Assembly (NCBI GenBank): GCA_964398215.1
Contig: CAYNNP010000014.1
Coordinates: forward strand, 1-54,427
Length of the DNA stretch: 54,427 nucleotides
Origin: CAYNNP01 sp964398215
GTDB taxonomy: Bacteria > Planctomycetota > Planctomycetia > Pirellulales > Pirellulaceae
Direction of reading: 5' to 3'
Positions 9,901 to 18,800 of the stretch are shown here, piece by piece (position 1 is the first letter of the stretch; each line of letters opens with the position of its first letter). Below the pieces are notes generated by a model. The model saw only the letters and a list, made by a program, of their open reading frames with translations, was not told where the DNA came from and did not search any database. The translations under genes were made by a program, and so were the position numbers.

Positions 9901-10486
9901 TCAGGTCCACTTCCGCATTGGCTTGCGAGACGATCCAGGTCGATCCAGATACGCTGTCCTTGACCGCAACGGCTAGATCTTGGATGTGGAATTTTCCAGT
10001 GGTAGACGCAGAGTCACTCTCGCTAGGTACGAGTAACGCGGCTAAGTCTTTTTCGAGACTACAAAGACCTTCGCTCATTTCGCATTGTACATTCACACCG
10101 CGGACAGTGATTTCGCCCAAGTCCGATGTGCCGCCAGTCAGGACACCCAGGATTGTCGTTGGCCCATCGATCTGTTCAACGGAAATCTTGCTGCCAGCAT
10201 GCTTGCCATTGATCTTTAAACCGTTGACGCGCAGTGGCGTTACCCACCCGATTCGAATGGAGTCGACGTTGCCATCAAGTTCATAGCCAGACAACGTGCT
10301 GGACACGATCGAACGTCCAATCGGCGAATGGCTGATAAAACTGGGCAAGCACAAAACGATGCCAAGCAAGACCGCGAACGCGATCAGCAAGACGTAGCGT
10401 TTGCGTCGCCATCGTCCTGAGCGGCGTCGCTTCGTCTGGTCTTCGATCGAATCGACCACTTTGTCGCGCGTGTAATCGTTGCTCAC
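6911..10486 (-). CDS. Large AsmA-like membrane-anchored protein
   Basis: A 1191-residue protein with a basic cytoplasmic N-terminus (RRRSGRWRRKRY), one transmembrane helix (about residues 30-52), and a very long beta-rich periplasmic part. It is full of short amphipathic strands such as 'GxxxITGxxNGN' and 'LTGATNGNIHSS', the look of the AsmA/TamB/DUF748 repeating-beta-groove superfamily; the C-terminal section (IAQHQRLYFDIDRAQVITSG...) matches the AsmA C-terminal pattern. Members move lipids across the periplasm or assist outer-membrane biogenesis; that role here is inferred. A GTG at 10486 has AGGGA seven bases upstream, better placed than the GTG two codons earlier. Confidence 0.72.
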   Translation of the reverse strand: MSNDYTRDKVVDSIEDQTKRRRSGRWRRKRYVLLIAFAVLLGIVLCLPSFISHSPIGRSIVSSTLSGYELDGNVDSIRIGWVTPLRVNGLKINGKHAGSKISVEQIDGPTTILGVLTGGTSDLGEITVRGVNVQCEMSEGLCSLEKDLAALLVPSESDSASTTGKFHIQDLAVAVKDSVSGSTWIVSQANAEVDLTAASTAVKFAGVLAGPNDDSGSIQGSAQLENEADKIAWKLNLETESLPLSLLTLVRRRLPEATAAMPPQFSGDASGAIRLTGATNGNIHSSVDEFEIRNLYAVDPNNPKRVWRNSRATLNGDLTLEETRVVGKELTATTDFAAATLNGAFSSSLTLVGADDNPLKWLDALDGNAQAHIDLAAFQKALPGILPIKNEAEILSGRATATVQTAASDIPKSKLTFKSDTIRCRAHGRAVVIEPVSFEAMVANIDGHINAENFKLTSSFASAVGKGTMRTGEATVAVDFGRLSSMLRPLIDLSDVRVAGTVQGKIGWDASADNVWRLNGNGKASNLQLLLPGGKEIRRSSLDGTIAAVGRWSGETLEELSGTNLSVKTNGLSFQADLTHTVPNPTLTEQLPFRITGNGRLETLTEIAGPWLPSDLQRTQGAFDVVAWANLSTVSGRITKANLNLTEPRIAYQGTLVAQRSVRCDFDGSYDWPSGDLHSQTSNLTTDAVQLKVVGDLNAEVTDLTVNWSADLQQLQSSVQTKSVQNPQPLAVGANRAPQASSPYQFMGACSGQAKITADDNYWIIESDTKTNQLTITEPKPVAANFSPLPSRFGPLASAAPIWYEPSVQVKGATKIHRTNGEILAENLQVSTNWLAATLSGPVKTSAAGMTAQLSGQAQIMMPDVAKKLTDLCGSKIDLQGTHQTPITINYSQPTSGEIAYQVATKIGWDRGAFGGVDFGPANIPLQIDQTTVLIQPAMIPVGQGQLNIAGQVFYNSGPMRIQLNPGLIAQDIRMTPEMTDAWLKYLAPLAADATQLDGSMSVEVDEAIVMFDNPLESRVRGRLGILGAEMRTGRLANQIINGMDQLKALAKMRANAFGAQQDQPAESKTLITMPAQTVEFTFSRGIAQHQRLYFDIDRAQVITSGTVNVNGPLNLTAQVPLDAKWLGNDLKGLSGQPVVLPVAGTLTQPRLDSRGIREIITKLGTQAVQQKADNFFEQQMNKGIDKIFGR

Positions 10487-10710
10487 TCTCACGTCCCTGT
10501 GCTAAGTGTTACCTGTTCGCCCCAATTGGGTTTCGTTATCAACTTGGCTTGGCTGTCCACTTGTTTTCGCAGTGGCACTATGGTCGCCAAATTCGAAAGC
10601 CAATCCGATGGACTGTACTGTTTTTTCGAACACCAGCCCAAGATGAATTTCGTTCAGATATGAGCGACAGAAATCGCGTGAAACACAAGCGCGCGGTTCA
10701 CGAGCGGTGC

Positions 10711-12342
10711 TTACTTGGCCGTTTCAATGAATCGGGATTCGCGCAGCACGGTGACTTTGATTTCGCCGGGATATGTCAGTTCTTTTTCAAAAGCTCTGGC
10801 AATATCGTGACAGATCGTTGCGGCTTTCTGATCCGATGTTTTGTCGCTGCTGACGATGACACGTAGCTCACGGCCCGCGCTAATCGCAAAAGCTTGATGA
10901 ACGCCATCGAATCGAGTTGCTATCGATTCTAGTTCTTCCATTCGCTTGACATAACGTTCCAAGGACTCTCTTCGTGCCCCCGGACGTCCTGCACTGCATG
11001 CGTCTGCAGTGGCCACGATCATCGTATAGGGATGTTCTAAAACAATTTCATCGTGATGGCCAAACGCAGCATGGACGACTTCGGGTGACTCGTTGTTTCG
11101 CCGCAGAATGTCGGCACCAATCTTCGGGTGGCCACCTTCCAATTCATGATCAGCGGCTTTACCAATGTCATGCAGCAAACCGGCTCGCCTGGCAATATCA
11201 GCATCCATGCCCAGCATCTCGGCAATCAGACTGGAAATGAAAGCAACTTCGATACTATGCCGAAGCACATTTTGACTGTATGAAGTACGGAAGTGCAGTC
11301 GACCCAGCATCTGAATCAATCGAGTCGGCAATCCTGGTACGTTGACTTCGTCCGCTGCCTCGCGGCCCTTTGCGAGCAACAACGATTCGACTTCTTGCAG
11401 AGTATCGTTGACGATCTCTTCGATCTTTGAAGGGTGAATACGGCCATCGAGAATCAGTTTTTCGAGTGACCTTCGTGCGACTTCGCGGCGGACGGGATCA
11501 AAACAACTGACAATCACAACACCCGGCGTATCGTCAATAATGACGTCCACCCCGGTCGCCTTCTCGAATGCGCGGATGTTGCGTCCCTCGCGACCAATGA
11601 TCCGGCCCTTCATGTCATCGGTAGGAACATCAACCGTACTCGTGGTCGAATCGGAAGTGTGCGCGGCGGCAAAACGTTGCATTGCGGTCAGCAGCATGTC
11701 GCGACTTTGGCGGTCCACTGATTCGCTAAGAAGCTTCTTGTGCTTGATCAACGCTGACCCGCGTTCATGCTCAAGTTCAACCGATAGCGATTCCATCAAC
11801 TGCGCCGTGGCCTGTTCCCGAGACATTCCGCTGGCACGCTGCAAAATCTGGCTTTGTTCGTTCTGACTCGCTTCAAGCTGTTGTTTTAAAGTTGCCACTT
11901 CGCGAAGCTGCGCATCCAAACGCAGTTGGCTGCTCTCAAGCCCGCGCTGCTGCTTGCGCAGAGCGTCCTCTTGTTGCTCCAAGACTTCCTGACGTCGATC
12001 AAGCTTTTGTTCACGTAAAGCCTGAGGCTTGCGCAGTTCTGCGATTTCACGCTCAGCCTCCGTTTTCAACTTCAGCGATGCTTCTTTCGCGTCAACCAAC
12101 ATCTCCGCCCGCAAAGATTCACTCTCGCGGTTTGCGGTGTTTAGAATTTCGTCAGCCTGCTCCTGCCAGCGAATTTTGCGAACCGAAAATCGCCAACGCT
12201 GGTAGCCCATCATCAAAACCGCGCCGGCCAATACGCCAGCAAGCGACCAGACCATGAATGTTTCTTTGTTTTGCAAGCCAAAGTCGGAGATGGTCGCGAA
12301 CGAAAGATGAGGTCCCAGTATCAAAGCCAAGATGGTTGTCAT
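10711..12342 (-). CDS. rny: Ribonuclease Y
   Basis: Membrane-anchored endoribonuclease that initiates mRNA decay. Its domains are in the canonical order: N-terminal transmembrane helix (about residues 30-48), a long charged coiled coil (about 60-210), a KH domain with GRIIGREGRNIRAFE (about 240-300), and an HD domain with LLHDIGKA (His391-Asp392). The C-terminal region (EIKVTVLRESRFIETAK) is the usual RNase Y end. At 543 residues it is slightly longer than B. subtilis Rny (520) because of about 25 extra residues before the membrane helix. The ATG at 12342 has GAGGA upstream. A 499-base gap upstream, shared with tilS, carries two palindromes. Confidence 0.95.
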   Translation of the reverse strand: MTTILALILGPHLSFATISDFGLQNKETFMVWSLAGVLAGAVLMMGYQRWRFSVRKIRWQEQADEILNTANRESESLRAEMLVDAKEASLKLKTEAEREIAELRKPQALREQKLDRRQEVLEQQEDALRKQQRGLESSQLRLDAQLREVATLKQQLEASQNEQSQILQRASGMSREQATAQLMESLSVELEHERGSALIKHKKLLSESVDRQSRDMLLTAMQRFAAAHTSDSTTSTVDVPTDDMKGRIIGREGRNIRAFEKATGVDVIIDDTPGVVIVSCFDPVRREVARRSLEKLILDGRIHPSKIEEIVNDTLQEVESLLLAKGREAADEVNVPGLPTRLIQMLGRLHFRTSYSQNVLRHSIEVAFISSLIAEMLGMDADIARRAGLLHDIGKAADHELEGGHPKIGADILRRNNESPEVVHAAFGHHDEIVLEHPYTMIVATADACSAGRPGARRESLERYVKRMEELESIATRFDGVHQAFAISAGRELRVIVSSDKTSDQKAATICHDIARAFEKELTYPGEIKVTVLRESRFIETAK

Positions 12343-12406
12343 TGCAGTGTCCTCGTAGTATTCGAGAACGCAAAAACCACCCTACGTCAGGAAGAGGGGT
12401 CTGTTG

Positions 12407-12421
12407 GTCACATATTGTGAC
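12407..12421. promoter_or_regulatory. Operator-like palindrome upstream of rny
   Basis: GTCACA-TAT-TGTGAC is a perfect 6-bp inverted repeat around a 3-base centre, 65 bases before the rny ATG. Size and position suit a dimeric repressor or activator, and the half-site TGTGA recalls CRP/FNR-type sites. Which regulator binds is unknown. Confidence 0.35.
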
Positions 12422-12537
12422 AACCGAATTTCGTGCCAATGAATTGACAGAAAAACGGTTGTGCCGTCCACCTGAAATTGTTGCTGAGCTATCATCGGTG
12501 GCTGAAGACGCGCGTCGAAATCGATTTGTGAATGTGA

Positions 12538-12556
12538 CATTTGTTTGAAACAAATG
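12538..12556. promoter_or_regulatory. Palindrome in the rny/tilS gap
   Basis: CATTTGTT-TGA-AACAAATG is a perfect 8-bp inverted repeat with a 3-base centre. It is too far from either start to be a standard core-promoter element. It could be an operator or a small hairpin. Confidence 0.3.
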
Positions 12557-12841
12557 CCCGATCCACCTAAGACGCGGCAAAGCGATGATCAGAAAAATTG
12601 TCCACATGGATTCGTGGTTCCGCAACAATCACAAACCAGATTGGTTTGCAAAGGGTGATTTCGTTGTCCGTAGTTATTGGTAATTTGGGCGGATTACTGA
12701 TCAACAAAACAAACCGCATTTAGCGAGTCCGACCATCAATAGTGGTCATTGGAACAGTTCTCCGCCCACTAGAGCCTATCAGAATCAGCATTCGAATTGT
12801 GTCCAATGGGCTCGATTTTCACGGCAACCAGCGAATTGTAT

Positions 12842-13831
12842 ATGAATCCTTGGCAGCAAGTCATTCGATCCGTGGAATTAGCATGGCGATCCGAGAACTG
12901 GATGTCAGTCGGAGTTGTCATCGGCTGCAGTGGAGGGGCTGACAGCGTTTGCTTGCTGCGAGCGCTCGCGGAGATCACCGAGCGAAACGGGGCCTCTGGA
13001 TTCCTAGTAGCCGCTCACTTTAATCATGGATTACGAGGAGCAGAATCCGATGGGGATGCTGATTTCGTCCGCCAGCTTGCCAGCGATCTTGGACTATCGT
13101 TTGTGTCCGAAAACGCGAAACTTGGCGGGCAGGATGAAGCCAGCATGAGAGATTCGCGAATTGCGTTTCTTCGTGAGACTGCGCAACAAACGGGAGCCCG
13201 CTATGTTGCGGTTGCACATTCGAGTGATGATCAAGTCGAAACGCTGCTGCATCAACTGTTCCGAGGAACTGGCCCGAAAGGCTTGTGCGGGATTGCGCCC
13301 TTCCGCGCGATGGGCGAAGACGTACTGGGACAAGATCTTGTGTTGGCTCGGCCGCTGCTAAACGCATCACGCGAATTGATTCGCAGTGCGATGATCGAAA
13401 TCGGACAATCATGGCGAGAGGATTCCAGCAACGAAAACACGGACTACCGCCGTAACTGGATTCGCCAAAAACTATTGCCGTTGATTCGAAGTGAATTTCC
13501 CAGCGCTGAACTGTCCATCGGTCGGCTGATCGAATCCCAGCGCGAATGGAAGACGGTGATGGATCAAGCCGCAGAAAATTGGATTCAGCGAAATGCCGAG
13601 ATGACAACATCGCATATTAAGTTGCGAAGAATGTCTGGCGACGAAAGCGCCATCATCGTGCATGCTCTGCAAGCGATCTGGTTACAAAGACAGTGGCCAC
13701 AAGCAGGCTACACCAGCGAGCATTGGATTCGGCTTGTAGGCTCTTTGCAATCCTCCAAGCAAGAACGGTACAACCTGCCAGGGAATGTTGATGCGCGCTG
13801 CGGGCGTCAATGGATCGAACTGCATCGTTAA
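12842..13831 (+). CDS. tilS: tRNA(Ile)-lysidine synthase
   Basis: Modifies C34 of the minor tRNA-Ile (CAU anticodon) to lysidine using ATP and lysine, an essential cytoplasmic reaction. The PP-loop is CSGGADSVCL (SGGADS at residues 30-35). AAHFNHGLRG and the Asp/His-containing YVAVAHSSDDQVETLLHQLFRGTGPKGL stretch follow, all diagnostic of TilS, as is SWREDSSNENTDYRRNWIRQKLLPL. At 329 residues it lacks most of the C-terminal tRNA-binding domains of E. coli TilS (432), like the shorter type known in many bacteria. The ATG at 12842 (MNPWQQ) is preferred over an earlier in-frame start that adds 15 non-conserved residues. Confidence 0.93.
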   Translation: MNPWQQVIRSVELAWRSENWMSVGVVIGCSGGADSVCLLRALAEITERNGASGFLVAAHFNHGLRGAESDGDADFVRQLASDLGLSFVSENAKLGGQDEASMRDSRIAFLRETAQQTGARYVAVAHSSDDQVETLLHQLFRGTGPKGLCGIAPFRAMGEDVLGQDLVLARPLLNASRELIRSAMIEIGQSWREDSSNENTDYRRNWIRQKLLPLIRSEFPSAELSIGRLIESQREWKTVMDQAAENWIQRNAEMTTSHIKLRRMSGDESAIIVHALQAIWLQRQWPQAGYTSEHWIRLVGSLQSSKQERYNLPGNVDARCGRQWIELHR

Positions 13832-13865
13832 CGAAATCCGTCAGGCGATAACATTGCCTGGGCGG

Positions 13866-15311
13866 CTATCGATGGTCCTGGCACCAATCTTTGGTGTGAA
13901 CACCGCTGCGAATTCGCCACTCTCTGAGTTCCGTCAACAATCGTTCTTTGTGTGTTGCAGCCGCTGGCTCGTGCCAAAGGTTATTGACTTCGTCTGGGTC
14001 ACTTTGCAAATCGAATAGCTGGCCTTCTGGTTCGTCCAGAAAGTGAACAAGTTTATGTGTTTTGTCACGCACCATCGTCATGAATTTACAGCCAGTCAAA
14101 ACTGCGTCTTGAACCTGTTCGCAATAGACGAATTCGCGTCCATGGAACTCGTTTGAATCAAAAGCCCCCGATAGCGACACGGCTTCCCAGTCTGCTGGGA
14201 TTTCGATTCCGGCCCAATCCAAAATCGTTGGCCCAAGATCCATTTGCTGTACCAATGCGTCGACGGTCTGGGACTGGGCAAATCGCCCTGGCGCCCAAAC
14301 GATCATCGGCACACGAGTGATCTGTTCGTACATCGTCCACTTTTGGCTTTGGCCATGATCGGTCAAGCAATCGCCGTGGTCGCTAGTAAAAATGACGATC
14401 GAATTTTCCAGATAACCATTCCGCTCCAGTGCGTCCATGATCTGGCCAACCTTTTCGTCAATCATTGTGACGTTGGCCAAATAGTAGGCGCGTTGTCGAT
14501 GACGCTGCTGGTCAGTCGGTTCCATCGGCATGATGACACTATCGTGATCGATCCCGCTATTGTGAACGCGCAACTCCTTGAGCGCCGGCGGCTGCCCCTG
14601 CAGTTCGGCGTCAGTGATCGGCAACAGAGGCAGTTTTTTGTCCAGATAAGGTTTCGCGTATCGCGGTACGGGGTCGTACGGCGGGTGTGGGCCTGGAAAT
14701 CCAATCTGCAAAAACAATGGATCTTTCTTTGGGGTTGTATCCAGCCACCAAGTCGCCATGTCGCCCACAAATACATCTGGGTGTGTGTCCTCGGGTAGTT
14801 CCCAGTCGAACGCACCCAAGGACTGTGCATAGTCATCGCGCTTTCGATAAAACTCGCGTTGCTGTTTGACTAGCCCACGGAATCGCAACGCCTTGTCCCA
14901 TTCGTCGAAAAAATAGCGGCCTTCCAAATAGCGGTCCTTGTTTTCAACCACAAAGCGTTCATGAAAACCGAGTTCCGTCAGGAATGGCCATGTGTGCATT
15001 TTGCCGATATTGGTGCAGTAGTAGCCAGAGTCATTCAGAAGCTCGATCCAACTGCGTCGCCAACGATCCGCGTTCTTTAGGATGCCGGTCGTATGTGGAA
15101 AGTAGCCTTTAAAGAGACTGGCACGGGCCGCAGCGCACGATGCAGCAGTCACATGACACTGCGTGAAAGCAACGCCTTCGTTGACCAAGCGATCCAGATG
15201 AGGTGTATCCATATAGGAATAACCAAGCGATGCGATCGTGTCGTATCGCTGTTGATCGGTGATGATAAAGATGATGTTTGGTCGCGAATCGGACATGCGT
15301 TCAGATTTCAT
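13866..15311 (-). CDS. Sulfatase (formylglycine-dependent), no signal peptide
   Basis: Type I sulfatase family hydrolase of 481 residues. The N-terminal metal site is RPNIIFIITDQQRYD, and the formylglycine signature C-x-A-x-R appears as SCAAARASLFKG (Cys59). GYYCTNIGKMHTW and IVIFTSDHGDCLTDHG match the conserved lysine/histidine and Asp-His metal ligand motifs. Substrate unknown; sulfated polysaccharide fragments or small sulfate esters are usual in marine planctomycetes. Unlike most planctomycete sulfatases there is no signal peptide, so a cytoplasmic enzyme is implied. An in-frame ATG at 15296 (MSDSRPN) is an equally good start. It is divergent from blaI with a candidate BlaI operator between. 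Confidence 0.92.
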   Translation of the reverse strand: MKSERMSDSRPNIIFIITDQQRYDTIASLGYSYMDTPHLDRLVNEGVAFTQCHVTAASCAAARASLFKGYFPHTTGILKNADRWRRSWIELLNDSGYYCTNIGKMHTWPFLTELGFHERFVVENKDRYLEGRYFFDEWDKALRFRGLVKQQREFYRKRDDYAQSLGAFDWELPEDTHPDVFVGDMATWWLDTTPKKDPLFLQIGFPGPHPPYDPVPRYAKPYLDKKLPLLPITDAELQGQPPALKELRVHNSGIDHDSVIMPMEPTDQQRHRQRAYYLANVTMIDEKVGQIMDALERNGYLENSIVIFTSDHGDCLTDHGQSQKWTMYEQITRVPMIVWAPGRFAQSQTVDALVQQMDLGPTILDWAGIEIPADWEAVSLSGAFDSNEFHGREFVYCEQVQDAVLTGCKFMTMVRDKTHKLVHFLDEPEGQLFDLQSDPDEVNNLWHEPAAATHKERLLTELREWRIRSGVHTKDWCQDHR

Positions 15312-15388
15312 GGATGTGAATCAATGGCTGAATTTTCAAACATCGTAGCAAGAATCGTGTTCAATCCACATTGCTAGAAAATATCGTT

Positions 15389-15398
15389 TACATTTGTA
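15389..15398. promoter_or_regulatory. Candidate BlaI operator (TACATTTGTA)
   Basis: TACA-TT-TGTA matches the TACAnnTGTA core bound by BlaI/MecI-type repressors in Gram-positive bacteria. It lies 53 bases upstream of blaI and 78 bases upstream of the divergent sulfatase. A second TTACA half-site occurs at 15409-15413. Autoregulation of the blaI-M56 pair is the natural reading; control of the sulfatase is possible. Confidence 0.5.
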
Positions 15399-15450
15399 GC
15401 CGGGTCGATTACAGTTTGCTCTTTGGCTGATCTTGCTGGAGTCCCAATGT

Positions 15451-15882
15451 ATGACTGAATCCGAAAAACGCGACCTTTCCAAGGCGGAATGGAAAGTCAT
15501 GCGAATCCTGTGGGAGCTCCGCAAAGCCATGGCGCGAGAGGTCTACACGATCGCGGCCGAGCGGCATGACTGGTCCCCGGCCACCACGAAAACGCTGCTG
15601 AAACGCTTGGTGGACAAAGGCTATTTGTCGACAACGCGTGTTGGCAACGGTTTCGTTTATCGGCCTGCCAATTCCGCGATTAGCACGCTGCGATCAGCGG
15701 CGGACACCTTGCTGACCAACGCGATCGCTGAAGCAACCGGGCCACTTTTGGCTCACATGGTCAAAAGCACGGATCTAAACGAAACGGATCTTGATGACCT
15801 GCAAAAATTGATCGATGCCAAGAAGTCAGCGATGAAGAAAGAAACGAAACAGAAAAAATCAAAACGTACGCGAGGGCAGTGA
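15451..15882 (+). CDS. BlaI/MecI/CopY family transcriptional repressor
   Basis: A 143-residue winged-helix repressor. LSKAEWKVMRILWEL, SPATTKTLLKRLVDKGYLSTTRVGNGFVYRP are the typical BlaI recognition-helix and wing sequences (residues about 8-72). A dimerisation helix region follows and a very Lys-rich tail (KKETKQKKSKRTRGQ) ends the protein. In characterised systems the repressor is cleaved after the partner BlaR1-type protease senses its signal. The next gene encodes that M56 partner and starts one base after this stop codon, so translation is probably coupled. The ATG at 15451 is chosen; an upstream TTG would add six residues that do not look conserved. Confidence 0.93.
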   Translation: MTESEKRDLSKAEWKVMRILWELRKAMAREVYTIAAERHDWSPATTKTLLKRLVDKGYLSTTRVGNGFVYRPANSAISTLRSAADTLLTNAIAEATGPLLAHMVKSTDLNETDLDDLQKLIDAKKSAMKKETKQKKSKRTRGQ

Positions 15883-15883
15883 C

Positions 15884-18800
15884 ATGATCTCCCAGCCTTG
15901 GATTCAGCAAGCAAACGTGATTAGCGAACTTTGGTTCAGCGGTGTGCTGTGGTTGTTGATCGAAACAACGATCTTGTTCGTTTTGTTGGTGACGCTCTGG
16001 TGGGCGATTCGACGACGTGTGCAACCGCAAATCGGCTACTGGTTGTTCTTATTGGTACCGCTGAAACTACTTTTACCGATCACGTTCTCGGTACCCGCAT
16101 CGATCGCTCAGTGGTCGCCAACGAATATCGTCGCGCGGCATGCGGGCATGCACGCGGCACCGACTAGCGATATGACTGTGACGCAGCGACCGCCAGTTTC
16201 CTTTGTCGACGATTCGCTGCGCGCCGAGCACCTAGAGCGGAATGAGTCTAGCAGTAGCAACGATCTGTCCAGCCATCCAGTTCTAGTAGCAGGCACTAGT
16301 GCCGCACCAGTCATCACGCACGAGGCTAAAACGAAATCGAAATTTAGCGTCAAGTCTTACCTCATGTTTGGCTGGGCCGCTGTTGTCACAGCGCTCTTTG
16401 CTGTTTTCGTTCGTCAGCAGCGCCGATTGTCACGACGACTTCGTAGCGCCACTGAGTTTGCGGATCGAATTGGATCGATCGCGATCAAAGATTTAATTGT
16501 CGCATCAGGAACCCGACAATCGGTTCGATTCATTGAATCGGATTGCGTTGCCGCGCCAGCGGTTTCTGGCGTGCTTCGGCCAAAGGTCATCATTCCACCA
16601 GGGTTCGCCAATTCAATATCAACTGAGTCTTTGCGTTGGGCTCTGTTGCACGAACTGGGACATGTGCGTCGTCGCGATTTGATTGTTGTTTGGTTTCAAC
16701 GCATTGTGGGCATGCTTTGGTTCTTTCATCCGATCGCTTGGATCGCAAGCCGAATCATTGATCAGCAACGCGAATACGTGTGTGACGACTTAGCCGAGTC
16801 ATGGGCGATCCACCAGGAAAGAGCAACCCGCAATTCGCTTAGCGCTAGCGAGGCATTTGTGCAAACACTGCGGTTCGCTCACCAGCAAATGGATGTTGGC
16901 CAAATCGATAGCAGCGCGGCGCTAAGTGTTCTGGGGTTTGGGTCTCGGCAGACCTGCCGGCAACGCGTGGTTCGCTTGCTAAACGAAAAGCGTCCACGCG
17001 GCAGTCACCTGCATTGGTGGGCGATCATGACCGTGATGCTGCTTGGCTTGGTGCTGATTCCTCAACTGCGAGCTGCGCCAGAACCAGAACCACAAAAGCC
17101 GGATCCGCCCGCGCAAAAACCAGACACAAAAAACGTAGTCGACGCGCCAGCAGACTTTACTGTGTCATTTGTTGGCCCCAAAGGCGAACCGATTCCGAAT
17201 GCTGAAATTCGCTGGGACATGATTCCCGGCATCGATCCTGAAGCCATTGTGCAAGGCACGTACATTCGTGGTGGAAAGAATCGATTCTACGTTCAGAGTG
17301 ATAACGATGGAAAAGTCGCAATGAACTTTCCCGGCAAAATTGACCGACTGATGTTCGGGATCAAGGCGCCAGGATACGGACCGTACTGGGGCTACTGGGA
17401 CCCTGTAGATGCTGGTGATCTGATTCCTAAGACGTTCACTGCGGAACTGGAACCGGCTTGGAAAGTTGGCGGAATCGTTGTCGACGAAAATGGCGATCCC
17501 ATTCCTGGTGTCGTGGTCAGACCAAGCATCAAATATCGAAAGCGAGCGGGCGACAAACGCAACTTGGGTGTCAACACGCGAATCGGAACCAACGAGAGCG
17601 GTGGTTGGGATTTCGACATGGTGCCAGATTCCAAAGAATCAGTTTGGGTTGAATTAACACACTCTGAATACAAGCCGCATCGTTTGGGACTTGCACGCGA
17701 CGAGTTTGAACTGCAGCCTGGAGAGGCGCCAACGAAAAAGATTGTCTTGCCACGTGGATTGACGATTCGCGGAACGGTAACCGATGCCGATGGCAAACCA
17801 ATCCAAGGCGCACTTTTACGAACCAAGTTCTTGAACGACGAGCGTTCTGCGATAACAAACGAAAATGGCAAATACGAAATTCACGGCTGTGACGATCGCA
17901 ATGCGCGGGTCGTCGTGACCGCGAAAGGCAAAGCCGTCGACATGGCTCAAGTCCGTGTACATGACAAAATGGACTCAGTTGATTTCAAAATGCAACCAGG
18001 CGGACATGTAAAAATTCGTGTCGTCGATGCTCAAGGAAAAGGGCTTCCCAAAGCCAGGATATTTTTTCAGCGTTGGGGCGAGGGTCGATTCGAGTATTTT
18101 GAATTTGATCACCGCAACCAATACACCGATCAAAACGGAGTCTGGGAGTGGAACGAGGCGCCACTGGACGAATTCCAAGCCGACATCTGCCATCCCAATG
18201 GCATGCAGATGTCATATCAAAAGATCATCGCGCGACCAGAAGAGTACGTTTTTCAGCCGCCAGGTTTCTTGATCGTCACGGGGCTGGTTACCGACTCAGA
18301 AACCAAGCAACTGCTTCCTAAGTTTCGCGTTGTTCCAGGTATAAAGGAATCTGAAAAATCAAAGATCAAATGGGAGACGGATAAAGAGCTTCAGGCACGC
18401 GACGGCAAGTATCGTTTGAAACATATTGACGAAGAGAGTTTTGCTCATTTTGTACGCATCGATGCGGAAGGCTATTTGCCACAAGTTTCGCGAGCGATCC
18501 AAAGCAACGAAGGCACCATCAAGCTCTTCTTCAAAATGAAACGCGGCCAAGATGTCGCCGCGGTTGTACAAGACCGTACGGGTAAACCTATCACGGGAGC
18601 AAACGTTGTATTGGGCGTTTCGGGTACGCAAATGATGTTTAGAAATGGGCGAGTTCAAGACAGGTCGACTTTTAATGCCGTCCAACGCACCACTGACGAA
18701 ACTGGCCGATTCGCGTTTCCGCCACAGATATCACCTTTCGAGATTGTGATTGTCGCTGATGCCGGATACGCCCATCTCAAACAGGCTCCCGGTGACACGC

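Larger units (their letters stand above)
12343..12841. other. Divergent intergenic region rny/tilS
   Basis: No coding sequence is convincing in these 499 bases. They hold the promoters of rny (minus) and tilS (plus) and two palindromes, listed separately. The part nearer tilS (12560-12840) shows nothing else I can name. Confidence 0.6.
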
